This document shows, piece after piece, positions 1-8,116 of a DNA stretch of 64,000 bases (within the stretch, counting starts at the first letter, position 1; the number at the start of each line of letters is the position of its first letter). Position numbers and translations under genes: made by a program. The DNA lies in the NCBI RefSeq assembly GCF_010669125.1, contig NZ_CP048630.1, positions 1,810,001 to 1,874,000 of the forward strand, in the 5' to 3' direction. Under the pieces are notes generated by a model, which did no database searches, had not been told where the DNA came from, and saw only the letters and a program-made list of their open reading frames with translations. The DNA comes from Ancylobacter pratisalsi (GTDB taxonomy: Bacteria > Pseudomonadota > Alphaproteobacteria > Rhizobiales > Xanthobacteraceae).

Positions 1-33
1 ATCGGCAGCGTGCGCAGCGCACGCGTCAACTGA
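1..33 (+). CDS. 3' tail of an unidentified upstream gene (partial)
   Basis: The first eleven codons of the window read in frame 1 to a TGA at 31-33, leaving ten residues ending in Arg-Val-Asn. The next gene begins at 50 on the same strand, so this could be the end of an upstream co-transcribed gene. Ten residues are too few to identify a family, and an open frame this short could also be chance. Confidence 0.3.
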   Translation: MGSVRSARVN

Positions 34-49
34 GTCGGAGCGGCTGGAA

Positions 50-652
50 ATGATCGTGCGTGGGGCGGGGGCTGTTCTGTTGGCGCTTCTTCTGGGAGCG
101 TGCAGCGCCGTGGAGCGCCAGCCGGCGCCCGAAGCATCGTTGACGCCGCGTGACAAGTCGCTGCTGGCCAACGCACCGTACAAGAAGATCCTGCCGCCGG
201 ACATGTACCAGCGCTCGATCGTGGATTACGCGGGGACCCAGAAGCCGGGCACCATCGTGGTCGATACCGACAAGAAATTCCTTTACCTGGTCGAGGACGA
301 CGGCAAGGCGATCCGCTATGGCGTCACCGTCGGCGAGGAAGGCCTCGCCTTCCGTGGCGAAGCCAAGGTGGGACGCAAGGCCGAATGGCCGACCTGGACG
401 CCCACCGCCGAGATCAAGGAGCGCCTCAGCGGCGTTCCGAACTTCGTCGGCCCTGGCCCGCACAACCCGATGGGCGCGCGCGCGCTCTATCTGTACCAGG
501 GCAACAAGGACACGCTGTTCCGTATTCACGGCACCAACCAGCCCGAATATATCGGCCAGGCTATCTCCTCCGGCTGCATCCGCATGCTGAACGAGGACGT
601 GATCGACCTTTATTCGCGCGTGCCGCAGGGCGCGAACGTCGTCGTGCTCTGA
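50..652 (+). CDS. L,D-transpeptidase (YkuD domain), lipoprotein-like
   Basis: A 200-residue envelope enzyme of the YkuD family, which forms 3-3 peptidoglycan cross-links or attaches proteins to peptidoglycan. The N-terminus is a short hydrophobic signal with a lipobox-like LLGAC near residue 19, so the protein is probably a lipoprotein. The YkuD domain spans roughly residues 65-200. It contains the histidine in RIHGTNQP and the catalytic cysteine in SSGCIRM, the hallmark of the family, followed by the usual NEDVIDLY. The ATG at 50 has a GGAG-like ribosome site about 10 bases upstream. A second member with the same C-terminal motifs lies at 24082-24996. Alphaproteobacteria commonly carry many such paralogues, so the exact reaction of this one cannot be assigned. 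Confidence 0.9.
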   Translation: MIVRGAGAVLLALLLGACSAVERQPAPEASLTPRDKSLLANAPYKKILPPDMYQRSIVDYAGTQKPGTIVVDTDKKFLYLVEDDGKAIRYGVTVGEEGLAFRGEAKVGRKAEWPTWTPTAEIKERLSGVPNFVGPGPHNPMGARALYLYQGNKDTLFRIHGTNQPEYIGQAISSGCIRMLNEDVIDLYSRVPQGANVVVL

Positions 653-680
653 TAGCGACGTCGAATTCGGGAAGAGATCA

Positions 681-708
681 AGGGCGCTGCTGCGGCAGCG
701 CCCTTTTT
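681..708 (+). terminator. Rho-independent terminator after the L,D-transpeptidase gene
   Basis: A perfect 10-bp stem (681-690 with 695-704) and a 4-base loop are followed by a T run. It sits 28 bases after the stop codon at 652, which fits termination of the L,D-transpeptidase transcript. Confidence 0.8.
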
Positions 709-762
709 CGTTCCGGGCCAGACCGCGCGCTTGCCCTTCCAGCCGCACCGGTCCCGGATATG

Positions 763-789
763 AAAAATGCCCGGGACGTGCCCGGGCAT
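763..789 (-). terminator. Rho-independent terminator after the aminotransferase gene
   Basis: A 9-bp perfect stem (767-775 with 781-789) with a 5-base loop is followed, on the minus strand, by five T residues (A run at 763-767). It lies just past the minus-strand stop at 828. Together with the hairpin at 681-708 it separates two convergent genes. Confidence 0.75.
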
Positions 790-827
790 CATGCTGAAAT
801 ACCGGCGTATGGCGGGCGAAGCCGCCG

Positions 828-2210
828 TCAGGCCGCCAGCAACTTTTCGCGGACCGCCCAGTCGAGAGTCTTGTCGAGCGCGCGGGTGAGGCGATCGAAC
901 AGTTCGTCGATCTCCGCCGGGGAAATGACCAGCGGCGGACAGATGGTGACGGCATCGCCGAACACGTTGCGAACGATCAGCCCTTCCTCCTGGGCAAAGG
1001 CCACACATTTGGCCGCCATGCCCAGCTTGGGGTCAAACTGGTGCTTCGTCTTCTTGTCCGCCACGATCTCGATGCCCGCGACCATGCCCGCTCCGCGCGC
1101 CTCGCCGACCAGCGGATGGTCCTCCAGCGCCGCGCGGCGGGCATTGAACTGCGGGATCTTCGCCCGTACGCGCTCGAAAACGTTCTCGCGCTCGTAGATT
1201 TCCAAGGTCTTCAGCGCAACGGCGGCCGGTACCGGATGGCCTGAATAGGTGAAGCCGTGACCGAAGCTGCCAAGCTTCGTGCTCTCCTGGAGCATGGCCT
1301 CGTACATCACCTCTGGAATCATCACCGCACCAATCGGCTGATAGGCCGAGGACAGCGCCTTGGCGACCGAAATGGAATCGGGCTTCATCTGCATGGCTTC
1401 GGAGCCGAAGGCCGTGCCGAGGCGGCCGAAGCCGGTGATGACCTCGTCGCCGATGAAGAACACGTCGTACTTGGTCAGTACGTCCTGGATCTTCGGATAA
1501 TAGGTCTTCGGCGGCACGATGACGCCGCCCGCGCCCAAAATAGGCTCCGCAATGAACGCGGCGACCGTCTCGGGTCCCTCGGCCAGAATCAATGCCTCGA
1601 GATCAGCCGCCAGCCGGGTGGCGAAATCCTCCTCGGTCTCGCCCGCCTCGGCGAGCCGGTAGTAGTGCGGGCATGTGGTGTGCCGCACTCCCGCGATCGG
1701 AAGGTCGAAGTCGTTGTGATTGCCGGCAAGTCCGGTCAGCGAGGCCGAGGCGATCGTGACGCCGTGATAGGCGCGCATGCGCGAGATGATCTTCTTCTTC
1801 TTCGGCCGCCCCAGCGCATTGTTCATGTACCAGACGAGCTTCATCTGGGTGTCGTTGGCCTCGGAGCCGGAGCAGGTGAAGAACACCTTGGAAATCGGGA
1901 CCGGCGCCATCTCCTTCAGCTTCTCGGCGAGTTCGATCGCGGGATCGTGACTCTTGCCGCCGAAGACATGGGTAAAGGGCAGCTTGCGCATCTGGGTGGC
2001 CGCGGCCTCGACCAGTTCCTCATTGCCGTAGCCGAGCGAGGTACACCAAAGCCCCGCCATGCCCTCCAGATAGGGCTTGCCGTCGACATCATGCACCCAC
2101 ACGCCCTGGCCGCGCTCGAGGATGAGTGGGCCCGTATCCCGGATGGAGACGAGGTTCGTGTAGGGATGAATCAACGTCTCGACATCGCGAGTCTGAAGAT
2201 TGGTGAGCAT
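828..2210 (-). CDS. Class III pyridoxal-phosphate aminotransferase (omega-transaminase type)
   Basis: A 460-residue cytosolic PLP enzyme of fold type I, class III. Members move the amino group of an omega-amine or omega-amino acid to pyruvate or another keto acid. Visible family signatures are the N-terminal GMAGLWC with TSLGYG, the PLP-phosphate region CSGSEANDT, the cofactor aspartate in [11 protein letters not shown], and the Schiff-base lysine in [15 protein letters not shown]. The length is typical. The ATG at 2210 has a GGAG-like site about 11 bases upstream. Flanking genes give no clue to the substrate; beta-alanine:pyruvate or putrescine/polyamine transaminase would both be plausible labels, and the sequence alone does not separate them. 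Confidence 0.88.
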   Translation of the reverse strand: MLTNLQTRDVETLIHPYTNLVSIRDTGPLILERGQGVWVHDVDGKPYLEGMAGLWCTSLGYGNEELVEAAATQMRKLPFTHVFGGKSHDPAIELAEKLKEMAPVPISKVFFTCSGSEANDTQMKLVWYMNNALGRPKKKKIISRMRAYHGVTIASASLTGLAGNHNDFDLPIAGVRHTTCPHYYRLAEAGETEEDFATRLAADLEALILAEGPETVAAFIAEPILGAGGVIVPPKTYYPKIQDVLTKYDVFFIGDEVITGFGRLGTAFGSEAMQMKPDSISVAKALSSAYQPIGAVMIPEVMYEAMLQESTKLGSFGHGFTYSGHPVPAAVALKTLEIYERENVFERVRAKIPQFNARRAALEDHPLVGEARGAGMVAGIEIVADKKTKHQFDPKLGMAAKCVAFAQEEGLIVRNVFGDAVTICPPLVISPAEIDELFDRLTRALDKTLDWAVREKLLAA

Positions 2211-2319
2211 GACGCGAGCACTCCGGAGGAAAAGCCTGACGGCCCACCCTAGTGCGGCGTGCGCCCGACCGAAAGCGCGTCCTTGGTCGGATTAGCGCAC
2301 CATTCGCATTTCCCAAAGG

Positions 2320-3792
2320 TCACTTCTCGGCGCTGTCGCCGTCAGCCTTTGCGCCGCTGATCGCCCACTGGCAAAGAACCATTCCCGAGCGCCGCACGGC
2401 CCGGTCCATATGCAGATGATGCTCGTGGTAGCCGTCCGAGCCCGGGCCGAGAATAGTGGTGAAGTCGGCACAGGCGCTGGCCTTCAGTTTTTCCTGGAAA
2501 GCCTGGGGCATTGGCGTCTCCTCGCCCTTGCCGGGCCCGATGACGAAAACGCGCCCATCGGCGAGCCTGTAGCCGCGGGTATCCATCGCGTTGCCGCGGC
2601 CATGCTCGCTGATCTTGGCGCCAGCAACACGGTTTCGTGGGCGGCACTGCTGTGACGCGGCGACCAGCACCTTATCCAGCGGTGACCCAAGCGTGGCGAT
2701 CGCGGGCGCCACTTCTTCGCGTAGCCAGTGCGCAACCGAGGCTGCCATTTCACAACGCAGCACCGCCGCCGGTTCGAGTTCGACCAGCCGGCCGTCCTTC
2801 ATGCGCACAGCGGAAAGCGAAACCGCCCGATCCACGGTGCAGAGAGGGTTCGTCGCGGTCACGACTGCGGGCGTGAATACACCAAGGTCCTCGTTGGAGA
2901 GCTCGGGACAAATGGTCGGAACCGACTGAGGCGCGGGCGCCCCGCCCTCAATAGCGGGTGTAGCGCCGGGCGTCAGCGCCGCAAGGCGTGCACTCTCCGA
3001 GGCGAGGGGCATCGATGCGTCGGCGGGGCGGGGTCGCGGCAAAGGAGGCAAGTCCTTGAGCCTCGCTGAAGATCGCGCGGGTGAGGAAAGAACCGGCGAC
3101 GGCTTCGGCATCGCGATGACTTCGCCATCACCGATCGAAACCTCGGCACGGTCTGCAGCGGCTGGCTCAGAGCCGACCTCCAGCTGCGCCGCGCCAGCCT
3201 TTGTCGGGCCGAGGGCCGGCGACGGTGCCGCCACGATGCGCCGTTCTGGTGAAGGCAGAGGCAGCGGCATGGAGTTGGCTGCCCGAGCCGGCGCCGCCTT
3301 CGGGGTCGGCGCCTTTGGCTGCCGCGCTGGCGTCACGGCCGGCTGTGTTGCGCCTTTGGAGACCGAGGCGCCAGTTGTTTGCCCCGTGTCGGGGGAAGGC
3401 GATGAATTGGGCTCCTCGGTCGTTGCCACCGCCGCGTTCGCGGTCTCCAGCGTTCCACTGGCGGATTGGCCAGGTTGTGCCGTCTCGGCCGGGCCCGGCT
3501 GTTCCGGCGGCGTCATTGTCACGTCGGAGGGGCGCGACGGAGGCAAAGGCGCATGCGCGGGCAAGGAACGCCGGGCCCGGCCGCCCTTACGTGGCTGCGT
3601 CTCGCCGAACCACTCGCCCAGCTGCCGGTTAAGCGCGCGTCCCGCATCGTCGAACGACGACCCTATCTCCGCCAACGGTTCGGAAGACGCGGGAACGCTG
3701 GCACCAGAGGAGGACGCGACCACGAACAGCGCTACCGCCATGGGCCGCAGGCGATGAATCAGGCGGCGCCATGGGAGCGGTGGGAAAACCAT
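2320..3792 (-). CDS. Extensin-like C-terminal domain protein, secreted, Pro/Ala-rich
   Basis: A 490-residue protein with three parts: an N-terminal arginine-rich stretch and hydrophobic signal or anchor (about residues 10-35), a long low-complexity middle rich in Pro, Ala, Ser and Thr (about 75-290), and a C-terminal extensin-like domain (about 300-480). The last domain begins at CPELSNEDLGV and contains LRCEMA, the conserved SEHGRGNAMD and the HHLHMD motif with potential metal ligands. Members of this family are bacterial and are thought to act on the cell wall; the name comes from distant similarity to plant extensins. An upstream in-frame extension to 4413 exists but would run through the divergent HAD gene, so the ATG at 3790-3792 is preferred. 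Confidence 0.8.
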   Translation of the reverse strand: MVFPPLPWRRLIHRLRPMAVALFVVASSSGASVPASSEPLAEIGSSFDDAGRALNRQLGEWFGETQPRKGGRARRSLPAHAPLPPSRPSDVTMTPPEQPGPAETAQPGQSASGTLETANAAVATTEEPNSSPSPDTGQTTGASVSKGATQPAVTPARQPKAPTPKAAPARAANSMPLPLPSPERRIVAAPSPALGPTKAGAAQLEVGSEPAAADRAEVSIGDGEVIAMPKPSPVLSSPARSSARLKDLPPLPRPRPADASMPLASESARLAALTPGATPAIEGGAPAPQSVPTICPELSNEDLGVFTPAVVTATNPLCTVDRAVSLSAVRMKDGRLVELEPAAVLRCEMAASVAHWLREEVAPAIATLGSPLDKVLVAASQQCRPRNRVAGAKISEHGRGNAMDTRGYRLADGRVFVIGPGKGEETPMPQAFQEKLKASACADFTTILGPGSDGYHEHHLHMDRAVRRSGMVLCQWAISGAKADGDSAEK

Positions 3793-3834
3793 GCTATCAG
3801 GCCTTTCCTGTTCGCGGTCGGATTTCGCCAAGCA

Positions 3835-4572
3835 GTGAATGTACTCCCAGTGAACGCTCTTCGCGCCATTCTGTTCGACAAAGACGGTACGCTGGTCGAT
3901 TTCGACCGCACCTGGGGTCCCGCTGCCGGGGCCGTGATGGAGCGTCTCGCACAACGCGATGCCGCCGCCTTGGCGCAACTCCACGCGGTCAGCCATTATC
4001 TGCCTGCGCAGCGGCGTTTCCTGCAAACCTCCCCGCTCATCGCGGGTTCCTCGCGCCAATACGGGCCGCTTTGGGCCGAAGTGCTCGGTCGCCCGGCCGA
4101 TCCCGACTTTTTCCAGGAGATGGATCGCCTTTTCACGGAAGAGGGACGGCGTTTCCTGACCCCGATCGGCTCGCCAGCCAGCACCATCGCCCGGCTGCAT
4201 CGCACCGGCCTGCCGCTCGGCATCGCGACCAACGACGCCGAGGCCAATGCGCGCCTCCAGATCGAACTTCTCGGCATCGGAGGATTCATGAGTGCGGTCT
4301 ATGGCTATGATTCCGGTCATGGCCCCAAGCCGGCGCCAGGCATGGTCGAAGCGTTCTGCGAACTGACAGGCGTCCCTCCCCATGAGGTCGCGCTGGTCGG
4401 CGATACCCGCCACGACCTCGATACCGCGCGCGCCGCTGGCGCGAGGGCGATTCTGGTGCGCTGCGGACCCGGACCGGTCGACGACTTCGCCGGGGAGGCC
4501 GATCTCGTGGTCGACGATGTCGAGGCCCTGGTGGACCTCATTTTTTCCGACGCGCGGGAGATGGCGTCGTGA
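3835..4572 (+). CDS. HAD-superfamily hydrolase, phosphoglycolate phosphatase-like
   Basis: A 245-residue haloacid-dehalogenase-type phosphatase. Motif I is FDKDGTLVDF with the nucleophile Asp and acid/base Asp. Motif II is the Thr in GIATND. The lysine of motif III lies in GHGPKPAPGMV, and motif IV is the acidic pair in LVGDTRHDLDTA. This layout matches Gph-like phosphatases acting on small phosphorylated metabolites. No ATG fits: GTG codons at 3835 and 3850 are both possible starts, giving 245 or 240 residues. The gene is divergent from the extensin-like gene, and its stop overlaps the GTG start of the next gene, so the two are probably translated together. Confidence 0.85.
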   Translation: MNVLPVNALRAILFDKDGTLVDFDRTWGPAAGAVMERLAQRDAAALAQLHAVSHYLPAQRRFLQTSPLIAGSSRQYGPLWAEVLGRPADPDFFQEMDRLFTEEGRRFLTPIGSPASTIARLHRTGLPLGIATNDAEANARLQIELLGIGGFMSAVYGYDSGHGPKPAPGMVEAFCELTGVPPHEVALVGDTRHDLDTARAAGARAILVRCGPGPVDDFAGEADLVVDDVEALVDLIFSDAREMAS

Positions 4573-5354
4573 TTCGCCGGCGACTCTATATCGAGGAGCG
4601 GGTCTCGCGGCTGGCGGTATGGAGCCTGCGCACCGCGATCTTCGCCCTGCCGGTCACGCTCATCGGCCTCGTTCTCTATGCGACCGAAGCGCTGGATTTC
4701 CGCAGTGCCCTCTACACCGTTATCGCCGGCATCGCGGTTGCCGCGCTTGCTCTGCTGCTCGCCATGGCCGGCTTCGTGGTCATCTGGAACGAAGGACTGA
4801 GAGGCCTGGGGCGGATCCTCGGCGCCGCCGCGCTGGCGCTGATGTTGATAACGCCCATGGCGGCGGTCGCCGCGTTCAGCGTGGGGCTGCCCGTTCTCTA
4901 CGACATCACCACCGATACCGAAGACCCACCCGCATTCGTCACGCTCGCCATGGCGCGCTCGCGCAGCGCCAATCCCCTGGCCTATCCAGGGGATGTCGTC
5001 GCCGAGGAGCAACGCGAGGCATACCCGCAGATCAAGCAGATCGAGTTCGACGATCCGCCCGATGACATTTACGCCGCGCTGATGAAGCTCGTCATCCGCC
5101 ACAAATGGCTCGTCATCGATGCCGTCCCACCGCGTGGCGGCGTACGGGACGGGCGCATCGAGGCCGTGGCGCGCAGCCTCCCCTTCGGCCTGCGCGACGA
5201 CATCGTGATCCGGATCCGCCCGATCGCCGACGGAGCCCGTGTCGACATGCGCTCCGTGTCGCGCAACAGCGATCGCGACTTCGGCTCGAATGCGCGGCGC
5301 ATCGACACGTTGCTCTCTGAGCTGTCGGAAATGCAGGGTCGTCGGCGACGCTGA
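4569..5354 (+). CDS. DUF1499 domain membrane protein
   Basis: A 261-residue protein whose GTG start overlaps the preceding TGA (GTGA). The N-terminal half has three likely membrane helices (about residues 20-42, 46-70 and 80-105). The C-terminal half (about 120-255) is a DUF1499 domain, visible in the stretch from DPPAFVTL through YPQIKQIEF to VDMRSVSRNSDRDFGSNARRI. The function of DUF1499 is unknown. In this architecture the domain should lie outside the cytoplasmic membrane or just at it. Coupling to the HAD phosphatase may be only a shared transcript. Confidence 0.8.
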   Translation: MIRRRLYIEERVSRLAVWSLRTAIFALPVTLIGLVLYATEALDFRSALYTVIAGIAVAALALLLAMAGFVVIWNEGLRGLGRILGAAALALMLITPMAAVAAFSVGLPVLYDITTDTEDPPAFVTLAMARSRSANPLAYPGDVVAEEQREAYPQIKQIEFDDPPDDIYAALMKLVIRHKWLVIDAVPPRGGVRDGRIEAVARSLPFGLRDDIVIRIRPIADGARVDMRSVSRNSDRDFGSNARRIDTLLSELSEMQGRRRR

Positions 5355-5358
5355 TCGC

Positions 5359-6270
5359 TCAGGACCGGACGAAGACCCCCTCCAGTGCCACGGGTCCTTC
5401 CGTCAGCACATCGCCGCGAGCGACGAGATCCTCGATATGAGCGAGCGTCGATAGTCCTGCAGCACCGGCAAGTCGCGGATCAAGGCCGATATAGATGGCC
5501 CGCACCATGTCCGGGATCGTCATTGGCCCACGCGTCAGTGCCCGCAGGATCGCCTGTTCGCGGGACACCCGATGACGAAGATAACGTGCGACAAAGGCCG
5601 GCCCCTCGCGCACCGGGCCGCCATGGCCCGGCATGTAGAGGCTTTCCGGCCGCTCACCTAGACGACGCAGCGAGTTCATATAATCGCTCATCGAGCCGTC
5701 CGGCGGTGCGACGATCGAGGTCGACCACGCCATCACATGGTCGCCCACAAAAATGACGCCCTCGCCTTCCAGCACGAAGGCCATATGGTTCGCCGTGTGT
5801 CCGGGTGTGGGGAGAGCGGACAGGGTCCAGCCCGCGCCCTCGACCCGCGCTCCGTCGGAAAGCGCCACATCGGGAAAGAACCCGCGATCAGCCGCCGCAT
5901 CGAGCGCATTGGTCTCCCCTTCATGCAGGGGGCGGGCGGCGCGATGAGGACCCTCGGCATAGGTCGGCGCGCCGGTCGCAAGGCGCAGGGCCTCCAGCGC
6001 GCCGCTGTGGTCGCGATGGGTGTGGGTCAGGAAGATATGCGTCACCCGTTCGCCCCGCACCGCGCCCAGCAGCGCGGCGACATGGGAGGCATCGTCGGGG
6101 CCCGGATCGATGATCGCTACGTCGCCTTCCCCGACGATGTAGCTGCAGCTGCCGGTGAAGGTGAAAGGGCCGGGGTTGGGCGCCAGGACCCGGCGGATCC
6201 CCGGCGCGACGGTTTCGACAACCCCCGCAACCGCCTCGAAACGCCGATCGAACGGAATATCCTCGGCCAT
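5359..6270 (-). CDS. Metallo-beta-lactamase-fold hydrolase (LACTB2-like)
   Basis: A 303-residue MBL-fold enzyme. The metal-binding HTHRDH motif follows the first sheet, the next ligands are in TPGHTANH, and the bridging aspartate is in FVGDHVMAW. The C-terminal 80 residues form the helical extension seen in LACTB2 and related hydrolases. The substrate cannot be read from the sequence; hydrolysis of thioesters, lactones or nucleic acid would all be possible in this group. The ATG at 6270 has a GGGAG ribosome site. It faces the DUF1499 gene tail to tail with a 4-base gap. Confidence 0.85.
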   Translation of the reverse strand: MAEDIPFDRRFEAVAGVVETVAPGIRRVLAPNPGPFTFTGSCSYIVGEGDVAIIDPGPDDASHVAALLGAVRGERVTHIFLTHTHRDHSGALEALRLATGAPTYAEGPHRAARPLHEGETNALDAAADRGFFPDVALSDGARVEGAGWTLSALPTPGHTANHMAFVLEGEGVIFVGDHVMAWSTSIVAPPDGSMSDYMNSLRRLGERPESLYMPGHGGPVREGPAFVARYLRHRVSREQAILRALTRGPMTIPDMVRAIYIGLDPRLAGAAGLSTLAHIEDLVARGDVLTEGPVALEGVFVRS

Positions 6271-6410
6271 GGACGCATCTCCCGCACCGGTTTCGCCGCT
6301 TCTCGACTAGCGCAAGGAACGTGGCAGGTCGAGACAGCAGCCACTGTCCAATTGCATGCGACCCACGTCACGATTATGCAGCAGGGTTGACTGTGCAAGG
6401 AGGGCGCTCG

Positions 6411-7025
6411 ATGGACAATCTTCTGGATGGCTACCGGCGGTTCCGCAGCGAGGCGTGGCCGGAGCGCAAAGCCCTGTTCGAAAAGCTCGCCGCTCGTGGC
6501 CAGCGACCACAGACCCTTGTCATTGCGTGTTCCGACAGCCGCGTCGATCCGACCATGATCTTCGACGCGGGCCCAGGTGAGCTCTTCGTCGTGCGCAACG
6601 TGGCCAATCTTGTGCCACCCTATTCGCCACCCGACCACGCCCATCACGGCACCAGCGCGGCGATCGAGTTCGCGGTGAGGGTTCTGGAAGTGAAACAGAT
6701 TGTCGTCCTCGGCCACGCCTTGTGCGGCGGCGCCGGCGCGCTGATCGACGGCGCACCCGCCGCCGCGAAGGACTTTCTGGCCGACTGGATCAACATCGGA
6801 GCCCCCGCGCGCGATATCGCCCTCAATCTGAGCGAGGACCCGAACGAGCGCCGCAAGATCGTCGAATACCAGTGCGTCAAGCTCTCGCTCCGCAACCTCC
6901 AGACCTTTCCCTGGATCAAGGAAAGACTGGAAGACGGGCGGCTTGTGCTTGAAGGCGCTTACTTCGCTGTCGCTACCGGCGTCTTGGAGCGCTTGCGGGC
7001 CGACGGGACCTTTGGCGCGGCCTGA
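6411..7025 (+). CDS. Beta-class carbonic anhydrase
   Basis: A 204-residue zinc enzyme that interconverts CO2 and bicarbonate. The zinc ligands are visible: Cys in ACSDSRVDP with the paired Asp and Arg, and His and Cys in GHALCGG. The RNVANLVPPY and AIEFAV segments are also typical of the family. The ATG at 6411 has a strong AAGGAGGG ribosome site. The last 67 bases overlap the 3' end of the convergent DUF2934 gene. Confidence 0.93.
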   Translation: MDNLLDGYRRFRSEAWPERKALFEKLAARGQRPQTLVIACSDSRVDPTMIFDAGPGELFVVRNVANLVPPYSPPDHAHHGTSAAIEFAVRVLEVKQIVVLGHALCGGAGALIDGAPAAAKDFLADWINIGAPARDIALNLSEDPNERRKIVEYQCVKLSLRNLQTFPWIKERLEDGRLVLEGAYFAVATGVLERLRADGTFGAA

Positions 7026-7324
7026 GGGGGCTCTGCCGTTTCCGGAACAGCTGCCACCTGAGCTGCCGGAGCCGGCGTCTTCACCGGCTTCTTCGGTGCA
7101 GCTTCGGCCGCGACAGGCTTAACTTTGGATTTTTTGGCGACCGTCGGCTTTTTTGCCGGCGCCTTCGGCTGCGCCGCGACCTCGCCTGCGGAAGCCGCGG
7201 CATCCTCGGTCGCGATGAACTGCACAGCCATGTGCCAGTGATGCTCGTCACGCCCGTGCGGCCGACCTTCCTCGACCCACAGGAGATAGGCTCGTTCACG
7301 GATGCGGTTCTGCAGCTCGTCCAT
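6959..7324 (-). CDS. DUF2934 domain protein with Lys/Ala/Pro-rich tail
   Basis: A 121-residue protein. The first 40 residues, IRERAYLLWVEEGRPHGRD followed by HHW, match the short DUF2934 helical motif common in Rhizobiales. The remainder (about 50-121) is a low-complexity tail of Ala, Pro and Lys repeats such as KAPAKKP and AAPKKPVKTPA, which resembles histone H1-like or nucleic-acid-associated tails. The ATG at 7324 is preferred over a GTG at 7369. The 3' end overlaps the carbonic anhydrase gene tail to tail by 67 bases. Function is unknown. Confidence 0.72.
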   Translation of the reverse strand: MDELQNRIRERAYLLWVEEGRPHGRDEHHWHMAVQFIATEDAAASAGEVAAQPKAPAKKPTVAKKSKVKPVAAEAAPKKPVKTPAPAAQVAAVPETAEPPQAAPKVPSARKRSKTPVATAK

Positions 7325-7478
7325 GGCGTCATCCCCGGGAATGGCCGCGTCGGCGGCCGGTCGAATCACTCAGCTCTCAAATCATACTCGCGGATTTAAC
7401 CGCCGGCCCAACTCTCCCTTGTGACCAATCAGCCCTTGGGAGAACCGCGCTGCAACGGCGATTTCGTCATTAGACGCA

Positions 7479-7503
7479 GGAACCCGCTGTCCTGGGAAGC
7501 GTT
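7479..7503 (+). promoter_or_regulatory. EcfG (general stress sigma) type promoter
   Basis: GGAAC at 7479-7483, a 16-base spacer, then CGTT at 7500-7503. This is an exact match to the known alphaproteobacterial EcfG consensus GGAAC-N16/17-CGTT. It lies about 70 bases upstream of the DUF892 start at 7575 and points toward it, leaving room for a short leader with its own ribosome site. Confidence 0.8.
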
Positions 7504-7574
7504 GTTTGCGAAAGCCTCAGACGCGTTTGGGGCAACGTTCCGGCCAAATATAAAGCCCCAGGGAGGAAATCGTC

Positions 7575-8114
7575 ATGGGACTGCTGACAAAGGACATCAA
7601 GTCACTCGACGATCTTCTCCGTCAGGGACTTGGCGAACTGCACTACAGCGAACGACGGGTAGCGCGGGCGGCGCCTGCGCTCCGCGGCAAGGCCTCCGAC
7701 GCGCTGTTGAGGCGGGAACTGGACGGTTGCCTGCAGGCGTCGAGTGAGAATATCGCGCGCCTTGTGGAAGCGTTCCGGTGTATCGATACAGCTCCCAATC
7801 ATGTGGAATGCCCCGCGATAGACGGTATCTTCATCAGCGCCGAAGAACTGAATGACGAGATCGACGACTATCATGTCCTCGATACGGCCATCGCCGCCGC
7901 CATGCAGGCTGTCGAGAACTATACTATCGCGCGATACGTCACGATCATCGGCTGGATGCGCCAACTGGGTCATATCGAGGGCGCGCGGCTGATGCAGAAG
8001 TCTCTGGCCCAGCACAAGCGCGCGGCCGATGCCATGTATTTGCTCGCGGAACGTCGGCTGAATGCGCAGGCCGGGCGGGTAACGCTTGTGCCGATGATGC
8101 CGTTGGCAAGCTGA
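7575..8114 (+). CDS. Ferritin-like DUF892 (YciE/YciF family) protein, copy 1
   Basis: A 179-residue all-helical protein of the DUF892 family, a ferritin-like four-helix bundle found in many stress regulons. It shows the family opening (DIKSLDDLLRQGL, ELHYSER), the conserved CPAIDGI segment, and helices rich in acid and His (AVENYTIARY). The E.YYAE-type metal position of copy 2 (49585-50091) is replaced here by ELHYSERR, so metal binding may differ. The gene follows an exact EcfG-type promoter at 7479-7503 and a GGGAGGAAA ribosome site. It converges on treY with a 2-base gap. Confidence 0.88.
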   Translation: MGLLTKDIKSLDDLLRQGLGELHYSERRVARAAPALRGKASDALLRRELDGCLQASSENIARLVEAFRCIDTAPNHVECPAIDGIFISAEELNDEIDDYHVLDTAIAAAMQAVENYTIARYVTIIGWMRQLGHIEGARLMQKSLAQHKRAADAMYLLAERRLNAQAGRVTLVPMMPLAS

Positions 8115-8116
8115 CA

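Noticed and set aside
3793..4413. N-terminal extension of the extensin-like gene
   Set aside because: It would run across the divergent HAD gene; the ATG at 3792 begins a signal-like sequence.
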